Of a stretch of DNA of 64,000 bases, positions 19,900-32,954 are shown in pieces; position 1 is the stretch's first letter; each line of letters starts with the position of its first letter. Under the pieces are notes generated by a model. It saw only the letters and a program-made list of their open reading frames with translations, was not told the origin of the DNA and did no database searches. A program made the position numbers and the translations under genes. Source of the DNA: Amphirosellinia nigrospora (lineage: Eukaryota; Ascomycota; Sordariomycetes; Xylariales; Xylariaceae); assembly GCA_004123355.1 (NCBI GenBank), contig SCHM01000005.1:496001-560000 (forward strand). Direction: 5' to 3'.

Positions 19900-21838
19900 T
19901 GGAGGTATCTTTAAGTAGCTGTTGTTTAGTATGAAAGGTTATTTTTATTTATTATTATTTATGGTTAATATATATACTTTATACTTTAATTATTGCTTAT
20001 ATATATTAATTTAATAAGTTATAAGCCTAGGTTTAGCTAACATTTAGGTTATGTTAACTTATGTATTTTTATTAAGTTTAGCTAGAAAATTAGCGCATAT
20101 AAACGGTGCTATAATATATTTTAAAAATAAAAGCTTTATTATTATAACTCTGTATTGCGAAAAAATTTTATAATAATAGTATTGTTTTAATTATTAAACA
20201 AAATCGCGCTTAAAACTAGCTAAAGCTTTTAATTTTTATTTTTTGCTTATAATTTTATAAGTATATATATTATAATATAGTAAAGCAAAATTTTTTATTA
20301 GCTACTATTGTTTAAAATGCTTTTATACGTACTTTTTGCTAGCTAACTATAAAAAATTATAAACGAAATTTTTTATTAAACTTAAATTTAAATACTAATT
20401 TAAATTTAAATAATATATTTAATAATTATTTATTAATTTATTTTATAATAGCTAAAAGCTTTTTTAAAAAGTTTAAAAAGTATAAAATTAAACTATTTAA
20501 CAACTTATTTATTTAAAATTAAATAGTAAATAATTTTCCGTAATAAATTTACTTCGTTTTATTTTTTAAATTTATACTGTTAATTTTTACTTCGGTCCTC
20601 CGGAGCTTAAAAAAAAATAAACTAAAAAGTTATTAATATAATATATTAAATATTCTTAAAATATTAAATAATTTAAATATTCCTAAAATATAAACGAAAA
20701 CAATAATAATAACGAAAATTTTAACAATGATTTATTTATATTACCGTTTTAAATATAAATATACTTATATTTCTTTTAATCTTCTTTAATTATTATAACC
20801 TTATTATAATATTAAAGCGGGATAATAGTTATAAAAAGCTTAAATAGTTTAATATAAATAATTATAATATTAAAATATAGTCTTTTAAGCTAATAAAATT
20901 AAATATTAGTTTTGCTAACGTTTTTAAACTAAAAAAAAAAGGTTAACTAAAATAATTTTAATACTATATTATATAATGCAGTTTTTAAAAAAATATTAAA
21001 AATATTTTAAATAGTACTTTTTTTAAGCTTATTATATTTATTAAAAATATTAATATATTTATTTAAAATAGTTTTATTAAATAAAATATTTATTAAAAAC
21101 TATAAATAATTATTTTTATTATATATTAAAAGTAAACTTGATATTATTATATAATAAAAAAAATATTAATAATAAAATAAATATTTTTATAGTATATTGT
21201 TAATTAATTATTTATTAAACCTATTATATATATTAATAAAAAAAACGCTTTTTTAAATAAAAAGTATTAATAAATATAATAAGTATTAAGTCGATAATTA
21301 TTAAGTATTAAACTTTTTATAATTAATTTAAAAAATACTTAATTAATTAAAATAACTATAATATATAGTTAATTTTAATAACGTTTTTAATACTTAAAAA
21401 ACTTTAATAATTATTAGTTATATTATTATTAATATTAATATTAAAACTTTTATTATATTAAAAAAACTAATATTTAAAGTATATAACTATTAAATAAAAC
21501 TATTTAATAATATTAAACGAAACGTTTTAATAATAGCAGCTTATTATATAAAAAACGTTTATATTAATAATAAAGTTTATTTTATTAAGTAATAAAAGCT
21601 AAACTAAAATAGTTAATAATGTTTTAAAAGTTATAAACTTTTTATTAAAAAAAAAAACTTATTAATTATATTAAACCGTTTTAAAAAGTTTGCTTTATAT
21701 ATAGTTAGTTTAATAGCGCTAAAAAAATTATAACGATAATATTTGCTAGTTATTTTAAAGTAAAAAAACTAAAAGCTAGAATATAAAAATATTTATTATT
21801 AAAAGTTTAAAAGAAACTTTTATATTAAAATACTTAAA
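19900..21838. other. Unassigned RIP-degraded DNA left of element A
   Basis: Very AT-rich debris without recognisable ends. A small GC-richer spot with CTCCGGAG lies at about 20,596-20,610. Probably older repeat copies. Confidence 0.45.
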
Positions 21839-22126
21839 GTTACGGATCTGCAGGCTTTAGTGGCTGTGCCCCACCACTAGCCACAGCACCCGTAATCTTT
21901 ACTTATAGTAACTACCACTTGCAGTAAATGCGTGACTGCCATTCGTAGTAAATGTAGTGCAATGAATGAAAGCAGGTACTAGTAGTAAATATAGCTGCCT
22001 TACGCTAGTATTTAAGCAGCTGTTTATACTATAGATTTAGACTTTTTTTTTTTTTTTTTATTTATAGATTTTATATATAATATTATATATACTAAAGCTT
22101 TGTTTTTTTAATATATAAAGCGTAAT
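21839..22126 (+). repeat. Element A left LTR
   Basis: 288 bp; starts GTTACG and ends CGTAAT, and includes a T-rich tract (about 22047-22060). It is markedly richer in G and C than its partner at 28267-28558, to which it aligns along its whole length. Confidence 0.8.
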
Positions 22127-25100
22127 TATTTATAAATTATTTAAAATATTATAAAATATTAAGACTATTTTTATAATATTTTTTAATTAAACTAAATAAT
22201 TAATTTAATTTAAAAATATTAAAATGCTTTTTAAAAATAAACTAAAATAATAGGCGCGTATAGCCGTACATACCGAAGTTTTTATTAATATTTTAGATTT
22301 ATTTGTTTTAAATATTCGAAATAATAGCTTTTTATAATAAAACTCTAATAAATAATAAAAAAATATATTTATTTTAGCTTTTTAACTACGCAAAAACTAT
22401 AATAATAAGCTATAAAAGCTAACTATTTTTAACTAATTTAATATAATAGTTTTATAATATTATTAATAACTATATATTTAAAAAATAAAAATTCGATATA
22501 AAATATTAGCTTTAATTAAATAGTTTAATATTTAGCTAACGATTATATAAAACTATAAATAAAAAAACGCTAAGCTTAGTTTTTATTTTAAATTAATAAT
22601 ATATTATAATAAAATAATTTAGCTTAGCTTTAATAGAATATAAACTAAACTAATATAAATAATATATATAAAATTTTATTATTATTTTTTAAAAAATAAA
22701 AATATATATTTTTTTTTAATAGTTTATTATTATTTATTACCGATTTATATATATTTATTAAAAAATTAAACAAATAAAATAAAGTTTTATTCGATTAAGC
22801 AAAAAAATAAAATAAAATTGCTATTTTTTATAACAAAATATATATTATATTATATACTATTAACGTTTTTTAATTTATAATTAAAAATAATTTTAGCTAA
22901 TAATAAGCTAACTAATAAACTATTAATTAATTATTAAATAAATTATAAAAATAACTAATAGCGTAATTACGCTTAAAATAATTTAAATATTTCGAACTAA
23001 TAAATAGTTAATTTGCTAAATTATTATAAAATAACTTTTATTTATTAAATAATAAAAAAAATAATTAACGTATAGTTAAAATATTAATATTTATTTTTTA
23101 TAATAATATAACTAAAAATAAACTTAAGTTTAAAATATAAATTTAAACTATATAAAATTATTTTAAATTTAATATTAATTAGTTTTATAATAATATAGCT
23201 AAAATAACTAATATTAAAACTTATATTAAAGGCTATATAGCAAACGATTTTTTTTTTATTTATTTAATTATTTTAACGTATTTATTAACTTAAAAGCTAT
23301 TTTAAAATATTTTAAAAAAATCTATATTAACGTTAATTATAATAAAAAAGCTAAAATTAATTTCTAATTATTTAGTTTTAATTAATATATATTAGCTAAG
23401 TTTTTTAAGTTTTAAATTATTTTTATTTATTTAGCTAATAAAATTAAATTTAATAAAACTAAATAAAAAAAAAATTTAAAAATAAGCTATTTTTTTAACT
23501 AGCAATTAAAGCTATATTAGAATATTTAAAAAAAATATTAACTTTAATATTTATATAAAATATTATTTTTAAATAGCTTATTATTTAATAATAACCGATT
23601 ATAAACGAAATAAAATTTATAAAAAAAAACGTAAAAGTTTATTACTAAATTTTTTTTTTTTTTTTTACTTTTGTTTAAATAATTTTTATTTTATTTTAAA
23701 ACTAAATAATAATAATAATAATTTATTTAACTATTTAAACTTAATACTAACGAATATAATAATTAATTTTTAATAATAAATGTTTTAATTATTGCTAATA
23801 AAAATATATTTCGAAAAAATATTTTTTAAAAAATTAAACTCTAATAAATAAAAAAACTCGGGTTATTGCTATTTTAGCTATATATAATATATTAAATATT
23901 AAACTAGCTAATATATAAAAAAACAAACTTATAATAAATATAAAAAAAAAAAATAACTTTAAAAAAAATAGCTTTTTTTTAAAAAAAATATTTTTAAAAA
24001 ATTACTAATTATAAAATAAATTTAATAAAAAAATATTTAAATAAAAAACTTTTATTATATATTTATTTTTATATAATAATAGATTTTTTTAACTATAAAT
24101 AATTTTTTTAAAAATATAAAGCAAATATATATATAAATATAAACTAATAATTCGTAAAAAAAATTATTAAACTATTTAACTTTATTATTATTATAAATTT
24201 TTTGCTAAAAAAGTTATAAAATATAATAATAAAAGCAAAAAAAATATTAATTAAGCTTTTTATTATTATTAAAAATATATAAAAAAACTTTTAAAAATAA
24301 ATTTATAATTATTATTAATTCGATTTATAATATTATTTTAAATAAATTATAGTTTAAATATTATAATATTTTGCTAAATTATTAATAGAACTATTTAGTA
24401 TTTTTATTTTAGTTATTTTTTAATTATAATATAAAATATTATTTAATAATAAATAAAATAAATATATAGCTATAATATTTAGTTTATTAACTTAACGCTA
24501 ATTAATAAAACTATAATTTTAAAATCGAAAAAATATAGCGTTAATAATAATAAAAAGCAAAATAATATTTAGAAAATATAAAACTAAAAATATTTATTTT
24601 AAAGCGTAGCGATTTTATAAAAAAAGACCTCGATAAAATAAAACGAGCGATATTTAATTAGCTTTTATTAAAGCTTATTTTTAAAAAACGTAGACTTATT
24701 TAAAAAATACGGCTTTAATTTTTATTTAAAAGTTTAATAAAAAAGCTTATATTATATAAAACAAAACAATATCGTTAATATAAAAAAAAACTAATAACCG
24801 AAATATTTAGCTTAAATATTATTATTTTTAATATAATAATAAAAAAAAACTAAATAAAAAACGTTTATATTATTAATATTAATAAAATTAATAAAATAAT
24901 CGGAAAATTAAAAAAAAATAAAAATAATTTCCCGGAAAAAAAAATAAAAAATTAAAATAAAAAGTATAAAAAAAAATACTTAAAAAATACTAAAATTTAA
25001 TATACGTTTTTAATTAAATAAACTTTAATATATTATTACTATATTATTTATAAATAAATTATAAAATAAAGTTTTTTAAAAATAAGTTTAAAATTAATTT

Positions 25101-28100
25101 AAAATATAGTTTTTATATAAAATTACTAAATAAATTAAAAGCTATATAAAAATTCTTAATTAAAACTTATATAAAAGTTTTAAACTTAATAATATTTTAT
25201 AAATATATTTTTTATTTATAAAAAAAACAAATAATAAGTTTTATTTTTATATAAATTATTATAAGCTAAATAAAATTACGAAAAAAACCGGTATTTGTTT
25301 TTTTTATTAAAAAAACTTTAGCCCGTATTATTAGGGCGAAAATTTTTACCCGATTTAATATATAATAAATATTTAACCATATTTATATATTATTTAAAAA
25401 TAAAAATTATATAACGTTTTATATAAAATATAGTACGTATTAATTATTAGTAATGTTTAGCTTTATTAATAAACTTTTAATGTTTTAATAATATATTAAT
25501 ATATATTATTTAATTTTTTAAATAATTTTATAATATTTACGCTAATAATATTATTATTTATTTAAAAATAATAAAAAATATATTATTTACGTATATTATA
25601 TGCTAAAATAACTAATTTAAGCAAAATTATAAATTAATTTAAAAAAGTTTAAGTTATATTATTAAAATTAAATTTTTAAGCTATATTATTAGTATTAAAA
25701 AAATTTAAGTAAATTTTGCTAAAATTAACGCTATATTAAAATAAAAAACTTTTACGTTAATTAAAGCGTATAATTTTTTTTAGGATTTTATAATTTTATT
25801 AAAATTTTATTAATATTTAAAGTTACGTTATATGCGTTTTTAAACCGATTAACGTAAAAAAATATATTTTTCGAATAAACTAAAAATATAAAAAATTATT
25901 TTATTAGTTTAAAAAAGCTTTAATAAGGTTTTTTTTACTAAAATATTTTAATTATAATTTATTAATAAAAATCGAAACTAATATATTTAATAGTATAAGC
26001 TCCGGCGTATTATTATAATTATATAATAAAACTTAATATTTTATAACGTATTTTTCGAAATATTCTACAATATTAAATTAAATTAATATTTACGATAAAA
26101 AATTGCTAGTAGTTATATTATACTTTAAAAATAAAAATTTAAATTAATTAATAATTGCGATAAGTTTTTTTTAATATTTATTAATAATTAAACGTTAAAG
26201 TTTTTTAGCGAAAAATAATATTTTAATTTAAAATAAATTAAATAAGTTAACTTTTTTTAAAATATAATTTTTTAATATTATATTACTCCGGTAAAAATAA
26301 TATATTAACTAATGCTTTATTATAAAAATAAAAAACCTAACGATATAAAAAGCTAAAAAAAAACGTAATATTACTTTATAATATTTTAGCTTATAAATAA
26401 TATAATATAATTAATTTTTATATAAATAAAGTTATATTAAATAAGTTTTATTAAATATATAACGAGCTAAATATTTTTATAAAACTATAGTTAATTAAGC
26501 AAATTTTTAAAAAAACTATAAAAACGTAAATATAAAGATTTATTATTAACGAACTAAAATAATAAGCTAAAAAATCTATAAAAATTAAAAAACGGATTAA
26601 CTATATTTTATAAATATTTAGTTATTTTTAATTTTTTATATTTAAAAATATATTTTATTAAAAAAATATATTATAAAATATTTATTATATATTTAATAAA
26701 AATAAAACGTATAAATTTATTATTAAACGTTATTAATAATTTAAATTAAATAAAAATTATAATCGTTATATAGCAAACTATATAAATATAAACTTGCTAA
26801 AGTATTTAAAAATAAAATTTTAGTAAACTTATATTTTTTTTAATATTTAAGCATATATAGCGTTATTTCGTTATTAATTTTAAATAAATATTTAAAAATA
26901 AATATAAATATAAAATATTAATTATAATAAACTATTTAAGCAAATAAATATAAATTATATTTTATACTATAAAAAACCGTAGAAAATGTTATTAAAATAT
27001 ATTATAAAAAACTTTTCCAAGTTTTTAAAATATTTATAATTATAATTTTAAACCGTAGATTTTAATTTATTTTATTTTTATAAATAAACTATATAAGCTA
27101 ATAAATATAAAATATATATTAATTATTATAAAATATTATAAAATTATAAAATAAATAAAAATTATAAATAAATATATAACTAAAAATTATAGCTATACGT
27201 AAATTATTATTAAAATAATTAGTTTAAATATATATTATAAATTATATTTAAACGTTAATTTTTTATATTTTAATAAAGTTATTATTTTATAAAATTAAAA
27301 TAAGTTTTTTAATATTATTTAATTTTAACTAAGAAAATTAAACTATAAATAAAAAGCTATAAAAATTTTTAAAAAAAAAAAAAACGATTCGAATAAATAT
27401 ATAAAAAAATAAAAAAAATAGCATAGTTTATTAAATTAGCTAAAAAAACCTATAGTATATTTAAAAACGTATAATTAACTAAACTAACAAAAGTTAATAA
27501 AAACTTAATTTTAATATAAAAATTTATATATTAATTTTAAAAAAAAAATAGTTTTAGAAAATAAACTATTTATTAAATAAGCTAGATTTTTTATAATTTA
27601 ATAAAAGTTTAAAATACGCGAAAAAAATAAAAATATTTTTATATTAAACGTTTTTATAACTTAGAAAATATTAAATCGTTATTATATAAATTAACTAAAA
27701 ATACTTTAATAATTTATTATTAGGAAAAACGGAAAATTTAAAAAAAAAATAATAAAACTTAAAAGTAAAAAAAATTTATTATTAAAAAAGTATAAACTTT
27801 TTAACTTTATTAAAAGTTATAATATTAAATAAATTAAAAAAGTTAAAATTTTAATAATATATAATATTTAATAAAAAATTTTAAAAATAGTATAAAATAC
27901 TAAAAGATTTTTACGATATAAACTTTAATTTAGCCGGACTTTTAATAAGATTATAAATATAGCTAAAAGCGGCGCAAAAAAACGAATTTAATAAGCTATA
28001 TTTAAACGATAATAAAGTTATAATATAAAAAAAAAAGTAATATAAAAAAAAAACGCATAAAAAGAATATATAAATATTAAGTATATTTAAATATTTATTA

Positions 28101-28266
28101 AATAAAAGATTTTAAGCAATATATAAAAAAACTAATATAATAATTTAATAGTATAAAAGCTTTATAAAAAGTTATATTAATAAAACTTAAAGCGATTTTT
28201 TTTTTCGCTAGAAAATAGTTATAACTTTAACCCCGGTTAAATTATTTTTTTTTCGAAAAAGAAGTA

Positions 28267-28558
28267 ATTATAAATCTATAAGCTTTAGTAGCTATGCTTT
28301 ATTACTAGCTATAGCACCTATAATCTTTACTTATAATAACTATTATTTATAATAAATATATAACTGCTATTTATAATAAATATAGTATAATAAATAAAAG
28401 CAAGCATTAGTAGTAAATATAACTACTTTACGCTAGTATTTAAACAGCTGTTTATACTATAAATTTAGACTTTTTTTTTTTTTATTTTATTTGTAGATTT
28501 TATATGTAATATATTATATATGCTAGAGCTTTGTTTTTTTAAATATGTAAAGCGTAAC
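28267..28558 (+). repeat. Element A right LTR
   Basis: 292 bp; aligns end to end with 21839-22126, with differences overwhelmingly transitions of RIP type. Ends CGTAAC, the inverse of the GTTACG that opens the left copy. Confidence 0.8.
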
Positions 28559-31449
28559 TTTTAATATAATTTTAAATAACTTTTTAACTAGTTTAAATTT
28601 AAAAAACTATTATATTAACTAAAATAAAGCTATATAATATTTTATAAATTAATGTAAAAACTTTTTTTTATTAAATAGTAATAAAGTTTATATTATTTTA
28701 CTATTTAAAGATATTTTAATAATAACTTTAAAAATTTTTATTAAGCTATTTATTATAAATTTTTAAACTAGTTATTTAATATAAAAGCTTTATATTATAT
28801 TTATTATAATTTTAAATATTTTTTATTATATTTTATTTATTAATTTTTTTAAATAAAAAAGGTAAGTGTTAGCGTAATAATATTTAGTATTAAAAAAATA
28901 ATTTTAATAATTTAAAAAAAATAATATTAAATTATATTAACGAATATATTATTATTTATATATAAAGTTTAATTTAAGTTTTTATTAGAATATTTATAAT
29001 ATAAAAAGTTTTAAATTCGAACAAAATAAGTTTAAAGTATAAATTTTTTTTTATTTAATTGTTTAAATAATTAAACTTTAATTATATATAAAAAACTTTA
29101 TAATAAATTTAATTATTAAATTATTTATATTATTGCTTAAGTTATTAAAAGCTAATTAAATTAAAAGATTTATTTATAGCGTTTATAATTATAAGTATTT
29201 TTTTTTATAAATTTTTAATATTATTATATTAATGTTTAAAATATATTAATTTCGAAAACTATTATAAAATTGCTTAATTATAAATATTTATATTATTAAT
29301 AATTATAATATATTATATATAAAGTATATATACTAGCTAAAAAAGTAGCGAAAAATAATTATATAATAATATTACGTTTAATATGTTAAAAAGTATGCTA
29401 ATATATTAATTTAAGTAGTTTTATAATTTTATCGACTTTTATAAATAAAAAGTATTATTTATTATTTTAGATAATATAATATTTTTAAAGTTTATTATTT
29501 AAATATAAATTTAATGCTAAATATTTTATTAAAATAAATATAAAATAAATAAAAATATAAACGGCTTAAAAGTATAGTTTTTTAAAGCTAATAATAGCGG
29601 CGAATTTAAAAACTAAATTATTATTAGATTTTTAGTTAAAAAAAAAATTTAATTTAAATTTATAATATTTTATTAATATAAATAATTTAAATTAATTGAA
29701 TAATTTTATTGTATATTTTAAATTTTATTAAAGTAATTTTTATTAATTTTAAGCTATTATTAAAGCTTTAAAAAGAAATATTTTAAGCTATTATTTAAAT
29801 TTAGTAGCGAACTTTTAATAATATATTAAATAATATATTATTATTCGAAATATAAATAAAATAAAAACTAAATTAAACTTATTAAAAGTAATTTAGTATT
29901 AAAGCTTATAAATTTATATTTAAGGAAACTAAACTTAAAAAACTAAATAATTATATAAAGATTATAATTTTTATTAGATATAACGCTAATAATATTATTT
30001 TTAGAATATATTTATAAGCGCTATAAAACGAGTAAAAAAAGTTTATTTTAATAAAAATATTATTTTTAAAACGAAAGACTATATATTTTTATTTTAAGCT
30101 TTAATTTTTTTATGCTGCTATATATTAAAATAGTTTTTTAGTATATTAATTAGCTAAATATTTTATAATTTTTATTAACGAGCTTTTTTTACTAAAAAAC
30201 TAGCTGTTTAAATCGAAATAAAGAATTTATAATAATATATAATAATAACGATTTATAATATTTTTTAAAAATATTTTATTAAAAAAACTTGCTAATTAAT
30301 AAGTTTATTTTATATAAACTTTTTATATAAAAAAAACCTCGTTTTATATTTAAATTAATATTAGAAAATAATAAAACTAAATAATAGTTTATTAATTAAA
30401 CGTAGCTTAAAATAGTATTTTAAAAATAAACTTTTTAAAAAACGTTAATTATTAAATAAAAAAATTAAAAAATTATATTAATAATTTAATATTGCTATAG
30501 TTTAAATTAACTTTAAAAAATATTAAAAAATTAAATATTGCTGTTTATTATAATATTATTTTATAAAACGAAGTATTTATATAGCTATATTAAAGCTTAA
30601 GTTTTATATTAAAATAATAAAGTTTTTATAAATATTAAATTAAAACTATAGAAAAAAAATTAAGTTAATTTTTAATAATAATTTTAAAATATTATCGATT
30701 TAAATTGTACGTTTTATTTTTATCTAAGAAATAAGTTTTTAAAGTAAAACTAGGATTTAAAAACGTTATTATTTGCTATAAAGCTTGCTAAATAGCCCGA
30801 AAATTCGAATAAAAATATAGAATTAATTATACAGAGATTTTTATTTTAGTAATTCGATAAAAAACTTATAAGATATTTTTTATTAATAGCTTTTAATAAT
30901 TAAAAATACGATTAATTAAATATTAAAATAGTTTTTTTTACAGCAGTATTAACGGCAAAATTTATATATATTTATTATTTAAATTTAAGCAAAATAGTAA
31001 GATTTATAAACTACGAAAAATATTCTATAGCTTAAAGTAGTTTTTTAAGATTTAATATAATATTTTATTAGAATATTTATTTAAAATTGGATAAACTTGT
31101 TTTAAAATAAAGCGTTATTTTTAAAAAATAAATTATTAATAGTTTATATTAACGATATTTTAATTTTTAAAAAAAATAAAAAAAAAATTATTAAAATTAA
31201 AAGTTAGCTAGCTAATAAATTTTAAATTATTAATATAAAATTTTATAAATATTTTTTAAGCATAAAAATTTATTAAGATTACTTTAATCGAAACTTTAGC
31301 TTATTTAAACCTTTTATATTTAATAAGTTATTAAAAAGTTCTTTTTTATTAGCGACGTATAAACTAAAGCAATATTTATAAATTTTAGCAAAATATTTGA
31401 ACTTATATTTAAAAACTACTACGATATAATAATTAAAACTAATATTAAA
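28559..31449 (+). mobile_element. Copia-like pol fossil, incomplete
   Basis: A degraded reverse-transcriptase core in Copia style is recognisable at about 31.05-31.32 kb on the + strand. The sequence before it is compatible with upstream gag/integrase of the same element. No LTR pair was identified. It directly abuts the right LTR of element A and ends at the GC island at 31.45 kb. Broken throughout. Confidence 0.5.
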
Positions 31450-31545
31450 AAATAATCGTGATAGAGCCCTTAAAGGGTTTATATTACTAGTGGTTTCCTT
31501 GCGCAGAGCGTAAGGGGAAGCTACCTAGCAACATTTATATCTAAA
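31450..31545. other. GC-richer island with two hairpins inside RIP-degraded DNA
   Basis: About 95 bp that largely escaped mutation. It contains the inverted repeat GCCCTTAAAGGGT and a near-perfect hairpin with arms CCTTGCGC and GCGTAAGG, and ends in CTACCTAGCAACA. No partner copy was found in the window. It may be the end of an otherwise lost element or a short unique sequence. Confidence 0.5.
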
Positions 31546-32671
31546 TAAATAGCTAGTATATTATTAATTAAAGAATCTATTATTAGATTTATTACGTAGA
31601 TTTAATAATAGATTTTTTTTTTTAATTAAGCTTTTTTTATAATTTATAATATTTTTTTTAAAGTAATGTTTATTATGTAGTTTATTATAAATATTAAACT
31701 ATACTAAAAACTATTTTTTTAGATTTTTTAAGGTTAAAAAATATAAATTTTTTTAGCAGCAATTAGCGCGTAATTTATATATATTTATTAATTAAAGCAA
31801 ATATTATACTTTAGCGTTAATTTATTTTATATTTTTATTTTTATATTTTTTGCGAAGCTTTTAAATAAGCTAGTTATTTAGCTTTAAAAAAAGCTTAATA
31901 AAATATTTTTATATTCTAAATATATTAGTTTTTATAGCGTAGCTAAATTATTATAAATTATAAATATTACGGATTTACTAATAAATCGTTTTAAATATTT
32001 AGTTTTATTATAAAGTTTTTAAACGTTTTAGTTCGTTATTAAAATTTATAAATATATTAGTTTTATTATTAAAATATAATATAAATTATATATATTTTAT
32101 TTTATTTTATTTATATAAGTTTATTTTATCTTTAAATTATTATTTATAACGTTATATAAAACAACGAATCGTAAAATTAATATAATAATAGTTTTTTTAT
32201 ATATTTAATTATTTATTAAATTAAACGTTAAATTTATTATTAAAAAACCTTTATTTAAAGTTATTTTTTTTTTATTTAGCGTAATAATTATTAATAAACA
32301 TTATTATTATATAAGCTTTATTAAAAACGCTTATAAATTATTTAATAATATAATTTAAAAAGTTATAACGAAACAAAAATAAAGTTAGCGTAAAAAAACC
32401 GAAGCTAAAACTAATATTAATATAAATAAAGTTAATTAGCGATAATAAATTAAAAACTTATAAAGTTTTTGTTTAAAAAATTAAACTAATATTTGGATTT
32501 AATATAAAAACTAAATATATTTAAATAATAATAAAACAATAATTTTAAACAAAATTAAATTAAACTAAATATAAAAAAGCTATAAAAAATATTAAACAAA
32601 TTAATAATAAATTTAATTTTATTATATAAATAAATTAAAATTTTAACGTTTTATAAAGTTTTAAAAAAATC
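31546..32671. other. Unassigned RIP-degraded DNA
   Basis: AT-rich debris. An inverted repeat at about 31,585-31,620 (AATCTATTATTA and its complement around TTACGTAG) is the only structured part. Confidence 0.4.
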
Positions 32672-32954
32672 TGTTATAATTATAGTATTATTTACGTACG
32701 GAATTAATATATTAGTATTAATTATGTATAATAGCTAATTATTAATTGTAGTATTAGCTGTTTGTACGATAAAGTTAGGCTAGTATGTTTGCCCGATTCG
32801 GTTGTATATATACTGCAGTAGAATTTTTTTCGTATAAAAAAAATTTTTGTACGAAAGCCTAGCTTTTATACGAATAGTTAAAAAAATAAATTAATATACT
32901 ACTAGTATTTTATTTATTATTACGTATAATATTATATTTTTTAGCTATTTAATA
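32672..32954 (+). repeat. Element D left LTR
   Basis: 283 bp; starts TGTTATAATTA and ends AATA (RIP form of AACA). Aligns with 39705-39990 and, inverted, with 59284-59568. Confidence 0.8.

Larger units (their letters stand above)
21839..28558 (+). mobile_element. Element A: Gypsy-type LTR retrotransposon fossil
   Basis: Two directly repeated LTRs of about 290 bp bound a 6.7-kb element. A degraded reverse-transcriptase core with the Gypsy layout is recognisable around 25.3-25.6 kb on the + strand. Integrase-like sequence lies downstream near 26.8-27.0 kb, which is the Gypsy order. The element is inactive, with very many breaks throughout. Age cannot be read from LTR divergence because RIP dominates the differences. 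Confidence 0.78.
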
